From assembly GCF_018919215.1 (NCBI RefSeq), contig NZ_JAHLQK010000004.1, forward strand, positions 248,001 to 312,000: a stretch of DNA of 64,000 nucleotides, written 5' to 3'. The first letter of the stretch is position 1. The number at the start of each line of letters is the position of its first letter. The position numbers and the translations under genes are program-made. This document shows, piece after piece, positions 55,009 through 64,000 of this stretch. A model generated the notes under the pieces. The model had not been told where the DNA came from, searched no databases, and was given only the letters and a program-made list of their open reading frames with translations. This stretch comes from Alkaliphilus flagellatus (GTDB taxonomy: Bacteria; Bacillota; Clostridia; Peptostreptococcales; Natronincolaceae).

Positions 55009-55692
55009 TTATCGAATAATTACCCTATTTAATAAAGTTGATATAGCTTCTTCTATCTCTTTTAGCTCCTCAGCTTTATATGATGTAAATTTATTCTCTC
55101 CTGCTAAAACTGTTTCTCCATCCCTAAAGTTTTGAAGCACATATGTTTTACAGCCTTTAAGTTCTTTAGCTATTGTTTTAATATCTTCTATACTAAGTAG
55201 TTCTTTGCATATTGTAGTTCTAAACTCATACTCAACTTTATTTTTCAATAAAATATTTATGCTTTCTTGTATGTCCTTTAAATCTACAACAGATTCAACG
55301 ATAGATGGATATTTAGCTAGGGGTGCCTTTATATCCATGGCAACATAATCTATTAGTTTTTTATCTATTAAATTTCTTAATAGGGTAGGATTTGTGCCAT
55401 TGGTATCTAATTTTATAATAAAATCTTCTTCTTTAACTCTACAAATAAAATCATATAAGTCTTTTTGAAGTGTTGGCTCTCCTCCAGAAATACATAGGGA
55501 ATCTATAAACTTCTTTCTCTTTTTTAAAAAAACAATTATTTTGTCTTCGTCTATCCTATCCCCTGTATTATTTACAATAGAACTATTATGACAATAAGGG
55601 CACCTAAAGTTACATCCCCCTGTAAATAGTACAGTACAAATATTATTTGGATAGTCTATAAAGGAAGACTTTTCTATTCCTATAATATTCAT
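55009..55692 (-). CDS. nrdG: Anaerobic ribonucleotide reductase activating protein
   Basis: 227 residues, radical-SAM activase. CNFRCPYCHNS carries the CxxxCxxC cluster motif, and ISGGEPTLQ is the SAM-binding GGE. It makes the glycyl radical on NrdD. The gene follows nrdD with a 7-nt gap, so it is co-translated. Confidence 0.95.
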   Translation of the reverse strand: MNIIGIEKSSFIDYPNNICTVLFTGGCNFRCPYCHNSSIVNNTGDRIDEDKIIVFLKKRKKFIDSLCISGGEPTLQKDLYDFICRVKEEDFIIKLDTNGTNPTLLRNLIDKKLIDYVAMDIKAPLAKYPSIVESVVDLKDIQESINILLKNKVEYEFRTTICKELLSIEDIKTIAKELKGCKTYVLQNFRDGETVLAGENKFTSYKAEELKEIEEAISTLLNRVIIR

Positions 55693-55699
55693 TTTATAT

Positions 55700-57832
55700 C
55701 TATCCTACATTTATATTCTCTTCTACCATAACTTCTAAGGTTTCTAGACTGCTAGCTGCCTCAAACTCAGTACGATCTTTGTATTCCTCCTGCTTACCCT
55801 TGTTCCACGCCTGCACAGGTCTATGGAAACCAACTACCCTAGTCCAAACTTCTGCATCTCTTCCACACTCTGGACACTCAAAATGCTCTCCAGATAAATA
55901 TCCATGGTCAGAACATATTGAAAATGTAGGACTAACAGTAAAGTATGGAATACTGCTTCTTTCCATTACCTTTTTGATTAGCATTTTACAAGTTTCCACA
56001 TCTTTAATTTCTTCGCCTATAAATCCGTGAAATACTGTTCCGCCGGTATATAGAGATTGTAACTTTTCTTGCAATTCTACAGCTTCAAAAACATCTTTTG
56101 TATAATTAACAGGAAGCTGTGTGGAGTTTGTATAATAAGGCTCATTTTCACCTTGAGTATATATCTTCGGATACATTTTTTTATCTATTCTAGCAAATCT
56201 ATATGCTGCACCTTCAGCTGGAGATGCTTCAAGGTTCCATAGGCTTCCAGTTTCCTCTTGAAATATTTGTATAACACGATTCATAAATTCCATTATCTCT
56301 ACTGCAAACTCATTACCTTCTTCTGTGGTAATATCAACGCCTAATAAATTTATGCAAGCCTCGTTCATTCCATTTAAACCAATTGTAGAGAAGTGATTTT
56401 TAAAATATCCACCTGTTGCATTTTTTACTCCTTCTAAGTAATATCTTGAATAAGGGTATAGTCCTGCATCCATATATTTTTCTAATACATCTCTTTTAGT
56501 TTCACAAATTTCTTTAGATATTTCCATTAATTCTCTAACTCTTTTCTTAAATTCTTCCATAGAGTTAGACAGATAGCCTATTCTACCCATATTTAATGTT
56601 ACAACATTTATTGAGCCTGTAAGTGGATTTGCTCCAAATAATCCTCCGCCTCTTTTTCTAAGCTCACGATTATCCAGTCTTAGTCTACAACACATAGATC
56701 TAATATCCTCAGGTGACAAATCAGAATTTAAAAAGTTAGCAAAGTATGGAGTACCAAACTTTCTTGTCATATCCATAATTGAATTAACTACTTCTGAATT
56801 CCATGGAAAATCCTTTGTAATATTAACAGTTGGAATAGGGAAGCTAAAGGCTCTGCCCGCTCCATCTCCTTCCATCATTACCTCGCAGAAGGCAAGATTA
56901 AACATATCCATTTCTTTTTGAAATTCTCCATATGTTTTATCCATTAACTTTCCACAAATCATTACTGGTTGTTTCCTTAACAACTCATGGGGTGTTATGT
57001 CTAATGTAATATTAGTAAAGGGTGTTTGAAAACCAACTCTTGTTGGTACATTTAAATTAAATATAAATCTTTGCATAGATTTTTTTACCTGTTCATAACC
57101 TAAGTTGTCGTAATAAATAAATGGTGCTAAATATGTATCAATACTTGAAACCGCCTGAGCCCCTGCTGCTTCCCCTTGTAATGTATATAATAGATTAACT
57201 AACTGACCTAGTGCCGATTCAAAGTGCTTTGGAGGTCTTGATTCTACCTTTCCCTTTGCACCTTTAAAACCTCTCTTTAAGAAATCTTCTAAATCCCATC
57301 CACAGCAATATGGCGCTAATAATCCAAGATCGTGTATATGTAAATCTCCTTTAATATGGGCATCTCTTAATTCTTTACGATATATTTTATTTAACCAATA
57401 CTTTTTACTAATGCTTTCAACAATATGATTATTTAAACCTTGTAGAGAAAAACCCATATTGGCATTTTCATTTACTCTCCAGTCTTCTAAGTTTACATAC
57501 TCTTCTATCATTCTTTCTGCATCCATAAATAGGTTTTTAACTTCCCTTATCTCTTCTTGTTTTTTACGATATAGTATATAAGCCTTTGCTGTTTTAGCAT
57601 GGCCTTCCTCAATTAATACCTTTTCTACGATATCTTGTATATCCTCTACCGAAGGAACACCTGCACCATAGGTTTCATTAATTATTTCAATTGACATTTT
57701 TGATAATTTAGTTGCTTTAACTTCATTAGTTCCCCCTACAGATTTTGCTGCAGCAAATATAGCATCCTTAATTTTGCTACCGTCAAAGTCTACAATCTCT
57801 CCATTCCTCTTCTGAACCTTAGAAACAGCCAT
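55700..57832 (-). CDS. nrdD: Anaerobic ribonucleoside-triphosphate reductase
   Basis: 710 residues, class III enzyme that reduces NTPs to dNTPs without oxygen. ATP-cone at about 3-95 (VQKRNGEIVDFDGSKI), catalytic barrel with DLHIHDLGLLAPYCCGWDL, CRLRLDNRELRKRGGG, the zinc cysteines in ICSDHGYLSGEHFECPECG, and the glycyl-radical segment RVVGFHRPVQAWNKGK near the end. AGGAGGGGTACA is before the ATG. It is activated by NrdG. It supports anaerobic growth. Confidence 0.95.
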   Translation of the reverse strand: MAVSKVQKRNGEIVDFDGSKIKDAIFAAAKSVGGTNEVKATKLSKMSIEIINETYGAGVPSVEDIQDIVEKVLIEEGHAKTAKAYILYRKKQEEIREVKNLFMDAERMIEEYVNLEDWRVNENANMGFSLQGLNNHIVESISKKYWLNKIYRKELRDAHIKGDLHIHDLGLLAPYCCGWDLEDFLKRGFKGAKGKVESRPPKHFESALGQLVNLLYTLQGEAAGAQAVSSIDTYLAPFIYYDNLGYEQVKKSMQRFIFNLNVPTRVGFQTPFTNITLDITPHELLRKQPVMICGKLMDKTYGEFQKEMDMFNLAFCEVMMEGDGAGRAFSFPIPTVNITKDFPWNSEVVNSIMDMTRKFGTPYFANFLNSDLSPEDIRSMCCRLRLDNRELRKRGGGLFGANPLTGSINVVTLNMGRIGYLSNSMEEFKKRVRELMEISKEICETKRDVLEKYMDAGLYPYSRYYLEGVKNATGGYFKNHFSTIGLNGMNEACINLLGVDITTEEGNEFAVEIMEFMNRVIQIFQEETGSLWNLEASPAEGAAYRFARIDKKMYPKIYTQGENEPYYTNSTQLPVNYTKDVFEAVELQEKLQSLYTGGTVFHGFIGEEIKDVETCKMLIKKVMERSSIPYFTVSPTFSICSDHGYLSGEHFECPECGRDAEVWTRVVGFHRPVQAWNKGKQEEYKDRTEFEAASSLETLEVMVEENINVG

Positions 57833-57865
57833 TGTACCCCTCCTATTGCGTGTTTATTTCCTCTT

Positions 57866-57881
57866 ATACTACATATTGTAC
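57866..57881. promoter_or_regulatory. Possible single NrdR-like box
   Basis: ATACTACATATTGTAC matches 12 of 16 positions of the consensus ACACWATATATWGTGT, 34 nt before the nrdD start. No second box at the normal spacing was seen. Confidence 0.3.
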
Positions 57882-58011
57882 ATCATATAATATTATGACT
57901 GTTTTTTGCAATATTCCATTAGTCTCGTATTAGACCTATTTCGAAAAATTTCTACTTCATTCTGCATCAACCTTCCTAGATTTCAATTATCAAATTTTCT
58001 TTTTATAATAA

Positions 58012-58051
58012 AAAATTAGCATACAACATTTTATAATGGTACGCTAATTTT
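58012..58051 (-). terminator. Terminator of the SpoVB-like gene
   Basis: AAAATTAGC and GCTAATTTT with a further short pairing inside, 34 nt past the stop codon. Confidence 0.7.
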
Positions 58052-58085
58052 ATATAAATATTTGACACAAAAGTTTTATTAGTAT

Positions 58086-59633
58086 CTATTTTTTTATAAC
58101 CATATTTTCGCTTAAATCTATAGCCCTAGAAAAATAAATAATTAAAAAATAAACTAACATTGCCATCATAATAGAGATTAAAGTAGCTATATTCTCACTT
58201 AAAAACTTTAAATATATATATGGATATATAAAGTAAATAGTAATAACCATAAAAACAGATGCAACTACAGGCTTTAAAATACTATTTTTTATTCCAATTT
58301 TAAATTTAATAGATCTTTTTACTTCAATGTAGTTAAGTACCATAACTACTAAATATCCAATAATAGATCCCACAACGGCACCCAGTATATTAATCTCGCT
58401 AACTAGTAAATAATAACTAACAATAATTTTAATTATAACTCCTATTAGAAGATTTATTAAAGGTGTGTACACTCTGTTAGTACCTTGCAGGATACTACCT
58501 AATATTTGTGCTAATGAAATAAAAATAACATTTAAAGATAAAACCCTTAAAATTTCTCCTCCCGCTTCTCCTTTACCCCATAAAAGATGAATAATTTGTG
58601 GAGCTAATATGGAAAGACCAATAGCAGCAGGTAAAGCTATAATTATAGTAATTCTAAGAGCTGATCTTGTCTTCTCCCTAAGCTCATCTAGATTTTTTCT
58701 ACTATAAGACTCTGCTATTGCAGGAATAATGCTAGCAGCCATAGCTACGCTAAAAGTAAGTGGAACATTCATTAATGTAACAGCCTTCCCTGTTAACTGT
58801 CCATAAAGAACAGTAATTCCCTCTACAGTATAACCCCCTCGTAAAAGCCTAGAAGGTACCATAATAGCGTCTATTAATGTCATTATCGAGCTTAATATAC
58901 CTCCTATAGAAATAGGTATAGCAAACCATGTAATTTGCTTTACAATGCTCCATGCAGAAACCCTAGTATAGTTTTTTTCTTTCTTATCCATTCTATAGCT
59001 TTTTTTAAATATAAAGTAGCATATAACAAGCACGATAACTCCTAATATTGATCCCGCTGAAGCGCCAAATGATGCTGCACCTGCTGCATATCCTACTCCC
59101 ATTGAAATTGTATAATAGGATAATCCAACTCCGATTAAAACTCTTCCTATTTGCTCTACAATTTGCGAAATAGCTGTAGGAATCATTAACTGCATACCTT
59201 GGAAATATCCTCTAAAAGCAGACATAATAGAAACAAATAATGGAGCTATAGATAATCCTACAATTGAGTAGTAAGCATCTCTAGGCCAATCTAATAAGTC
59301 TATAATATAATGTGCTCCGAAATATAAAAAAGCTGAAGAAAATAACCCGATTGAAATAAGCATAATAAGAGATACTGTAAATATTTTGTTTGCTCCATAT
59401 ACATCTTCACTAGCCAGCTTTTCCGATATTAGCTTAGATACAGCAGCTGGAAACCCAGTAATAGATATAGAAAGCATTACGGTGTAAAGTGGATAAGGCA
59501 AACCAAATAGCCCCATTCCTTCATCACCAATTAATTTCTGTAGTGGAATTTTAAAAAAAATCCCTAGAAACTTTGCCGCAAGTCCTGCAAAAGCAAGAAT
59601 AAATGCACCTTTAAGCAACTTCTTATTTGACAT
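58086..59633 (-). CDS. Polysaccharide/lipid II flippase-like membrane protein (SpoVB/MurJ type)
   Basis: 515 residues with about 14 helices. KGAFILAFAGLAAKFLGIFFKIPLQKLIGDEGMGLFGLPYPLYTVMLSISITGFPAAVSKLISEK is the standard start of the SpoVB / MurJ MATE-like group, and AFRGYFQGMQLMIPTAISQIVEQIGRVLIG is its TM4-5 region. Flips undecaprenyl-linked precursors, in spores for the cortex. Without the context of a spore gene it may serve vegetative wall instead. GAAGGAGAAAACTT is upstream. Confidence 0.88.
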   Translation of the reverse strand: MSNKKLLKGAFILAFAGLAAKFLGIFFKIPLQKLIGDEGMGLFGLPYPLYTVMLSISITGFPAAVSKLISEKLASEDVYGANKIFTVSLIMLISIGLFSSAFLYFGAHYIIDLLDWPRDAYYSIVGLSIAPLFVSIMSAFRGYFQGMQLMIPTAISQIVEQIGRVLIGVGLSYYTISMGVGYAAGAASFGASAGSILGVIVLVICYFIFKKSYRMDKKEKNYTRVSAWSIVKQITWFAIPISIGGILSSIMTLIDAIMVPSRLLRGGYTVEGITVLYGQLTGKAVTLMNVPLTFSVAMAASIIPAIAESYSRKNLDELREKTRSALRITIIIALPAAIGLSILAPQIIHLLWGKGEAGGEILRVLSLNVIFISLAQILGSILQGTNRVYTPLINLLIGVIIKIIVSYYLLVSEINILGAVVGSIIGYLVVMVLNYIEVKRSIKFKIGIKNSILKPVVASVFMVITIYFIYPYIYLKFLSENIATLISIMMAMLVYFLIIYFSRAIDLSENMVIKK

Positions 59634-59810
59634 AAGTTTTCTCCTTCATAACCAAATATTCTACTTAAATATATTTGCAAGGTAGAAACAATATGAATTA
59701 ATTAAAACTAACATTTTAAATTAAGTTACTGTATGCATTTTATATTTTTTATAACTACAACCAAATGTTATTTAAATGAAACAAATTTTTGGATGTAAAA
59801 GTAAAAAAGC

Positions 59811-59829
59811 GTAGGCTAGCCTACCCTTT
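59811..59829. terminator. Bidirectional hairpin in the 59.6-60.0 kb gap
   Basis: GTAGGCTAGCCTAC is a perfect palindrome with AAAAAAGC before it and CCTTTTT after it, so it can end transcripts from both sides. The rest of this 390-bp gap shows AT-rich sequence and no gene. Confidence 0.7.
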
Positions 59830-60025
59830 TTATTATATATAGTATCATGCAATAAACCCAAGTCTGTTTATGCTCCTTAATAAATTGAAGATAAATCTAA
59901 CAACTCAGATATAATTACAAATCTATAACCTTTAAATCTTTTATATCCTGCCTTGATTAATACTTATATTAAAACCATAGTGATGGATATGCATGTAGTA
60001 AAATTGTGGTTCTAGTCATTGTAAT

Positions 60026-61945
60026 CTATTTTTCTTCTTTGTTTTTTTCAATTTGTTCTACTAGTTCTAGTAATTCCATCCATCTCTCCATCTTTAATTC
60101 TAACTGCTGTTCTAATGTCTTCTGCTCCTCTAAATATTCCTGAAGCAATACAAAATCATTAGAAGCTTCATCAATTCTGCTAGCAACATTCTCCAGCCTA
60201 TTCTCAAGATTTGCTATAATTCCTTCTATTTCATCGTATTCTCTCTGATCTTTATAGGACAATTTTACAGGCTTTGTATTTATATTCTTAATTTCTATCT
60301 GTTCCCTTTTTTCATGACTTAATTTTTCTTTATTTTCTAATTCTATGCTTAGTTTCCTATTTTTCATATAATCAGAATAGTTACCTGTATACTCTCTTAT
60401 TTGACCATTTCCTTCAAATACAAATAATTGCTCCACAGTTCTATCTAAAAAGTATCTATCATGAGAAACTATTATTACGGTTCCTGGAAAATGATCTAAA
60501 TAGTCTTCTAGTATTGTTAATGTTTGTATATCTAAATCATTGGTCGGCTCATCTAGTAATAAGACATTAGGCTCTCCTACTAATTTTCTTAATAAATAAA
60601 GACGCCTTCTCTCTCCACCAGATAACTTTCCAATAGGTGCCCACTGGGCATTTGGTGAAAATAAAAATCTCTCTAGCATCTGAGAAGCACTAATTTTACT
60701 TCCATCTTCAGTTCGTATAAATTCTCCAACCTCTTTTATATAGTCTATTACCCTCATGCCAGTGTCCATCTCTTCACTTTCCTGATCGTAATAAGCCATT
60801 TTTACAGTTTGTCCTACATCTATTTCTCCACTATCTGGCAATATTTTACCCGCTATAATATTTAATAGAGTAGATTTTCCAAATCCATTTTTACCTATTA
60901 TACCAATTCGATCTCCTGGCTTAAAAACATAGTTAAAATCTTTAACAATACTTGTCCTATCATAGCTCTTGTTTATATGTTTTAGTTCTAAAACCTTCTT
61001 GCCTAATCTACTCGCTCCAAGTGTAATATCAACTTTATCTTCAGAGGTCTTAAAACTCTGGTTTTGTAATTCTTCAAATCTATCTATTCTCGCTTTTTGC
61101 TTAGTTGTTCTTGCTTTAGCTCCACGCTTTATCCAGGCTAATTCCTTCCTAAATAAAGAAGTATGTTTTCTTTGAAGAGCTAAGTAGTTCTCTTCTCTCT
61201 CTGCCTTTTTTTCTAAAAATTGCTCGTAGTTACCTTCATAGCTATAAAGTTTTCCTTCGTCCAGCTCTAAAATATTGTTAACAACACGATTTAAAAAATA
61301 ACGATCATGAGTTATTAAAAGCAGAGCACCTTTCCACTTAGATAAATATTCCTCTAGCCATTCCACGGTATCGTTATCAATATGGTTTGTTGGCTCATCT
61401 AGTATTAGAAGATCTGATGGTTGAATTAACGCTCTAGCTAGTGCTACTCTTTTTCTTTGTCCACCGGATAGATTTTCTACGGCCATAGTAAAGTTATTAA
61501 TGCCTAGCTTTATTAATATTCCCTTAGCATTTGATTCTAGATCCCATGCTCCTTTACTATCCATCTGTTGACTTAGTCCTGCAAGTTTTTGTTGTAAATT
61601 TTTATCTTCTGGATTATCGTTTAATTCCTTTAAAGTTTTTTCATATTGGTATACTAGCTGAAGCAATGGATTTGTACTATTAAAAACCTGCTCTAGCACT
61701 GTAGATCCTATTTCAAAATCTGGGTTTTGTGGTAAATATTCAATAGCTGTCTGTCCAGCCACCATTCTTTTACCACTATCTGGCTCTATTATTCCAGCTA
61801 TTACTTTTAGGAGTGTAGATTTACCTGTTCCATTTACTCCTATAAGGCCTATTCTTTGCCCTTCATGTATTCCAAATGTAATACTTTCAAAAAGTTTTTT
61901 ATCAACATAGCTTTTACTAATGTTCTCCACGGTTATTAAGTTCAT
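60026..61945 (-). CDS. ABC-F family ATPase (Uup-like)
   Basis: 639 residues, two ABC domains without membrane parts. Walker A GVNGTGKSTLL and GKNGFGKSTLL, signatures LSGGQRKR and LSGGERRR, Walker B DLLILDEPTNHID and NVLLLDEPTNDLD; linker with the basic RKELAWIKRGAKARTTKQKAR segment; C-terminal coiled-coil arm (about 545-635) as in Uup. These proteins bind the ribosome E-site or DNA-like structures and act in stalled-ribosome rescue. A resistance role is not indicated by the sequence. Confidence 0.92.
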   Translation of the reverse strand: MNLITVENISKSYVDKKLFESITFGIHEGQRIGLIGVNGTGKSTLLKVIAGIIEPDSGKRMVAGQTAIEYLPQNPDFEIGSTVLEQVFNSTNPLLQLVYQYEKTLKELNDNPEDKNLQQKLAGLSQQMDSKGAWDLESNAKGILIKLGINNFTMAVENLSGGQRKRVALARALIQPSDLLILDEPTNHIDNDTVEWLEEYLSKWKGALLLITHDRYFLNRVVNNILELDEGKLYSYEGNYEQFLEKKAEREENYLALQRKHTSLFRKELAWIKRGAKARTTKQKARIDRFEELQNQSFKTSEDKVDITLGASRLGKKVLELKHINKSYDRTSIVKDFNYVFKPGDRIGIIGKNGFGKSTLLNIIAGKILPDSGEIDVGQTVKMAYYDQESEEMDTGMRVIDYIKEVGEFIRTEDGSKISASQMLERFLFSPNAQWAPIGKLSGGERRRLYLLRKLVGEPNVLLLDEPTNDLDIQTLTILEDYLDHFPGTVIIVSHDRYFLDRTVEQLFVFEGNGQIREYTGNYSDYMKNRKLSIELENKEKLSHEKREQIEIKNINTKPVKLSYKDQREYDEIEGIIANLENRLENVASRIDEASNDFVLLQEYLEEQKTLEQQLELKMERWMELLELVEQIEKNKEEK

Positions 61946-62142
61946 ATAGGTCTCCTTACTATATTTATATATTCTATATCTATATTGTATTATTTGTTTG
62001 TTTTAACTGCAACTATTGTGTACAATGTTTATAATAACTATGGCAGAAAACCTCTAGGCTTTATACAATAGGTATAAAGATAGCAGATATCTTTATAATA
62101 TATAGTATAAAAATATATAACACTTTATAAAAGGAGAAATAC

Positions 62143-63480
62143 ATGAAAAAATTTGAAAATATTATTTATAGTTTAAAGGATGATTTAATTAAATCTATAC
62201 AAGCACTCGTAAGTATCAATAGTGTAGAAGATACACCTAAGGATGGAATGCCTTTTGGAAAAGGAGTAGATGATGCACTTAAATTTACATTGTCCTTAGC
62301 CAAAGACTTAGGATTTAAAACTTTTTATGGGGACGGGTATTATGGATACATAGAAATGGGAGATGGTAAAGATTTAATAGGTATTTTAGCACATCTTGAT
62401 ATTGTTCCTGTTGGAAATCCTGATAGTTGGACTTATCCACCCTTTCGTGGAGAAATACATAATAACAGGCTCTATGGAAGAGGTGCAGTAGATGATAAGG
62501 GGCCTTTATTAGCCGCACTTTACGCTATGAAAGCAGTTATGCAAAGTGGTGTTAAACTAAATAAAAGAATTCGTTTAATCCTTGGAACTAATGAAGAAAC
62601 TCGTTGGGAGGGAATTAAAAAATATCTAACATTGGAGGAAGTACCTTCCTGCGGTTTTACTCCAGATTCCGATTATCCTTTAATAAATGCAGAAAAAGGG
62701 CTTCTGCAGGTTAAACTATCCTCTATGGAGAAAAGTACATTTACACTAAAAGGTGGTGGAACTTTCAATAGTGTGCCAGCTAATTGTACATATGAAGGTC
62801 CTGATATTCAACAATTAACAGATAGAGCTAATTTATTAGATTTTAAGTTCGAATCTTCTAATAGCTTTTTTAAAACTATAGGGAAATCTACACATTCAGC
62901 TAAGGCTTTCCAAGGTATTAATGCAATAGGAAGAATGGCTATTTTATTACACCAAGAAAATATTACATCTTCTCTAGTAAGTTTTATGGCTAAGGAAATT
63001 GGTGAAGATTGTCATGGAGAAAGAATTTTTGGCATTTTTGAAGATGATGTATCTGGTAAAATAACAATTAATATGGGAAATGTTTCTATAGATCATAAAA
63101 AACAAGAGCTTTTTATAGACATTCGTTACCCTGTAACTAAAGATGAAAAAGAAGTAATTACTCTGCTTAAAAATAAAGCATCTAATTATGGACTCGATCT
63201 TGAAATTATAGATAGTTTGCCATCTATACATGTTCCTATAGATCATCCTTTAGTTAAAACATTAAGTGAAATTTTTAAAGAGGTTACAGGTTTAGATAGT
63301 ACACCTATATCAACTGGTGGAGCAACATATGCAAGAAGTTTAAATAATTGTGTTGCATTTGGGCCTCTTTTTCCTGGAAAACGTAAGGTTGCCCATGAAG
63401 TCAATGAGTATGTAGATTTAGATGATTTAATGAAAAGCGTACTTATGTATGCTATGGCTATTGAAAGATTAGGTAATTAG
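62143..63480 (+). CDS. pepV: Dipeptidase PepV (M20 family)
   Basis: 445 residues. Zn ligands: H84 and D86 in LAHLDIVPVG, D117/D118 in GAVDDKGPLLA, E151-E152 in GTNEETRWEG, and a late H near KVAHEVNEYVDL. GVDDAL and SGCGFTPDSDYPLINAEKG are typical of PepV. It cleaves dipeptides with broad specificity in the cytoplasm. AAAAGGAGAAATAC precedes the ATG. Own transcript on the plus strand. Confidence 0.93.
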   Translation: MKKFENIIYSLKDDLIKSIQALVSINSVEDTPKDGMPFGKGVDDALKFTLSLAKDLGFKTFYGDGYYGYIEMGDGKDLIGILAHLDIVPVGNPDSWTYPPFRGEIHNNRLYGRGAVDDKGPLLAALYAMKAVMQSGVKLNKRIRLILGTNEETRWEGIKKYLTLEEVPSCGFTPDSDYPLINAEKGLLQVKLSSMEKSTFTLKGGGTFNSVPANCTYEGPDIQQLTDRANLLDFKFESSNSFFKTIGKSTHSAKAFQGINAIGRMAILLHQENITSSLVSFMAKEIGEDCHGERIFGIFEDDVSGKITINMGNVSIDHKKQELFIDIRYPVTKDEKEVITLLKNKASNYGLDLEIIDSLPSIHVPIDHPLVKTLSEIFKEVTGLDSTPISTGGATYARSLNNCVAFGPLFPGKRKVAHEVNEYVDLDDLMKSVLMYAMAIERLGN

Positions 63481-63508
63481 ACTACAAGTTAAATAACAAA
63501 TAAAAGTA

Positions 63509-63545
63509 TGCACTGCTCTTAAATTATAGGCAGTGCACATTTTTA
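63509..63545 (+). terminator. Terminator of pepV
   Basis: TGCACTGC-tcttaaattatag-GCAGTGCA followed by CATTTTTATA, 28 nt beyond the stop codon. Confidence 0.85.
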
Positions 63546-63553
63546 TATTAATC

Positions 63554-63949
63554 TTACTCTATAGTTCGAATTTTTTCAAATATCTTTATTAATTCACTAT
63601 TATGTATAGATAAAATTTCTGTAATTTTATTCTCCATTTCACCAGGAGAGTTAATAAAATCAAAAATGAATAACCAAGTTGGATTATAGCTATCTTCTAA
63701 TTCCTCTATTGATACTTCTATATCATTAAATGCATCGCCATCGTAATTATCATATATAGCCTCATATTCTGAGTCCTCTATATCCCCATCTACAGTTAAA
63801 TATAGATGTACTTTTAATGTTTCATCTTTAACTGCATAGGCTTTGTCTAGAAGCTCCATATGTTCTTCTATTAAGTAACTCCCCAATAAATTTTCTAATA
63901 TTCCTGTTTCTTTGTTTTTTTCGTAAAGCGATAATTTTACAGATTCCAT
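63554..63949 (-). CDS. DUF6762-like hypothetical protein
   Basis: 131 residues, acidic. MESVKLSLYEKNKETGILENLLGSYLIEEH start, VHLYLTVDGDIEDSEYEAIYDNYD centre, SYNPTWLFIFDFINSPGEMENKITEIL end: a mixed alpha/beta soluble protein. The DUF6762 assignment is from memory of clostridial proteins with this pattern and could be wrong. AGGAGGAATCAGGCG precedes the ATG. Function unknown. Confidence 0.7.
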   Translation of the reverse strand: MESVKLSLYEKNKETGILENLLGSYLIEEHMELLDKAYAVKDETLKVHLYLTVDGDIEDSEYEAIYDNYDGDAFNDIEVSIEELEDSYNPTWLFIFDFINSPGEMENKITEILSIHNSELIKIFEKIRTIE

Positions 63950-64000
63950 CGCCTGATTCCTCCTTAAATGTATTTAATAGTTCCACACCATTCTAGATCT

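Noticed and set aside
1-64000. CRISPR arrays, rRNA and tRNA genes, intact transposases
   Set aside because: No regularly spaced direct repeats, no tRNA cloverleaf with CCA-type end and no rRNA core sequences were recognised by eye; no transposase motif (DDE or HUH) found.

Overview
The window is AT-rich DNA from a low-GC, spore-forming, anaerobic Firmicute of the Clostridia/Tissierellia type. The evidence is an alpha/beta small acid-soluble spore protein, a PdaB-like deacetylase, a SpoVB/MurJ-like flippase, a class III (oxygen-sensitive) ribonucleotide reductase with its activase, a T-box leader on valS, a sigma-54-controlled cysteine desulfidase of the clostridial cdsB/cdsR type, DapL-type lysine/DAP synthesis, and GGAGG ribosome sites throughout. 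No rRNA, tRNA, CRISPR array or intact insertion sequence was recognised.

Layout. 0-5 kb (minus strand): the start of a flavodoxin-fold oxidoreductase, a CPBP protease, hpt, a 42-codon membrane peptide, a tandem-OB SSB, a divergent MurE-like ligase and a PdaB-like deacetylase. 5.9-8.8 kb (plus): dapL, a Na/Pi-type transporter, a 58-aa protein and a SASP. 9-12.4 kb (minus): a three-gene ABC exporter preceded by a decayed stretch. 13-20 kb: a DUF4364 regulator, a YVTN propeller, folC, valS with T-box, and pgsA. 20.4-24.7 kb: an orphan NMT1-type lipoprotein, then cdsB with a clear -24/-12 promoter and its sigma-54 activator. 24.8-34 kb (minus): YibE/F, a histidine kinase/response regulator pair and two Ca-type P-ATPases, with the tail of a lost amidase between the pumps. 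34.3-37 kb: a Dph6-like enzyme, pirin, nitroreductase and a divergent HxlR regulator.

37.3-50.9 kb is an accessory island. Almost every gene is on the minus strand and is a short stand-alone enzyme: two antibiotic-kinase-like proteins, GNAT acetyltransferases, methyltransferases, a FosA-like protein, a 2'-5' RNA ligase and a flavin reductase. Between them lie broken genes: a GNAT, an adenylate-kinase-like FlaR protein, a peptidase E, a CYTH protein, a DUF4177 protein, APH and unknown fragments, and a tyrosine recombinase. Several gaps hold imperfect hairpins of 76-116 nt, and several carry a CGTTA motif on the coding strand. The pattern resembles a decaying cassette array or recombination hotspot, but it is not shown to be an integron.

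51-64 kb returns to ordinary chromosome: msrB, a NimA-like flavoprotein, a uridine-kinase-like protein, an AAC(3)-like acetyltransferase, a nitroreductase, nrdG-nrdD, a SpoVB-like flippase, an ABC-F ATPase, pepV and a DUF6762-like protein. Themes across the window are cell wall and spore functions, cation transport with a two-component system, cysteine catabolism, and a large load of drug-modifying and redox-detoxification enzymes.
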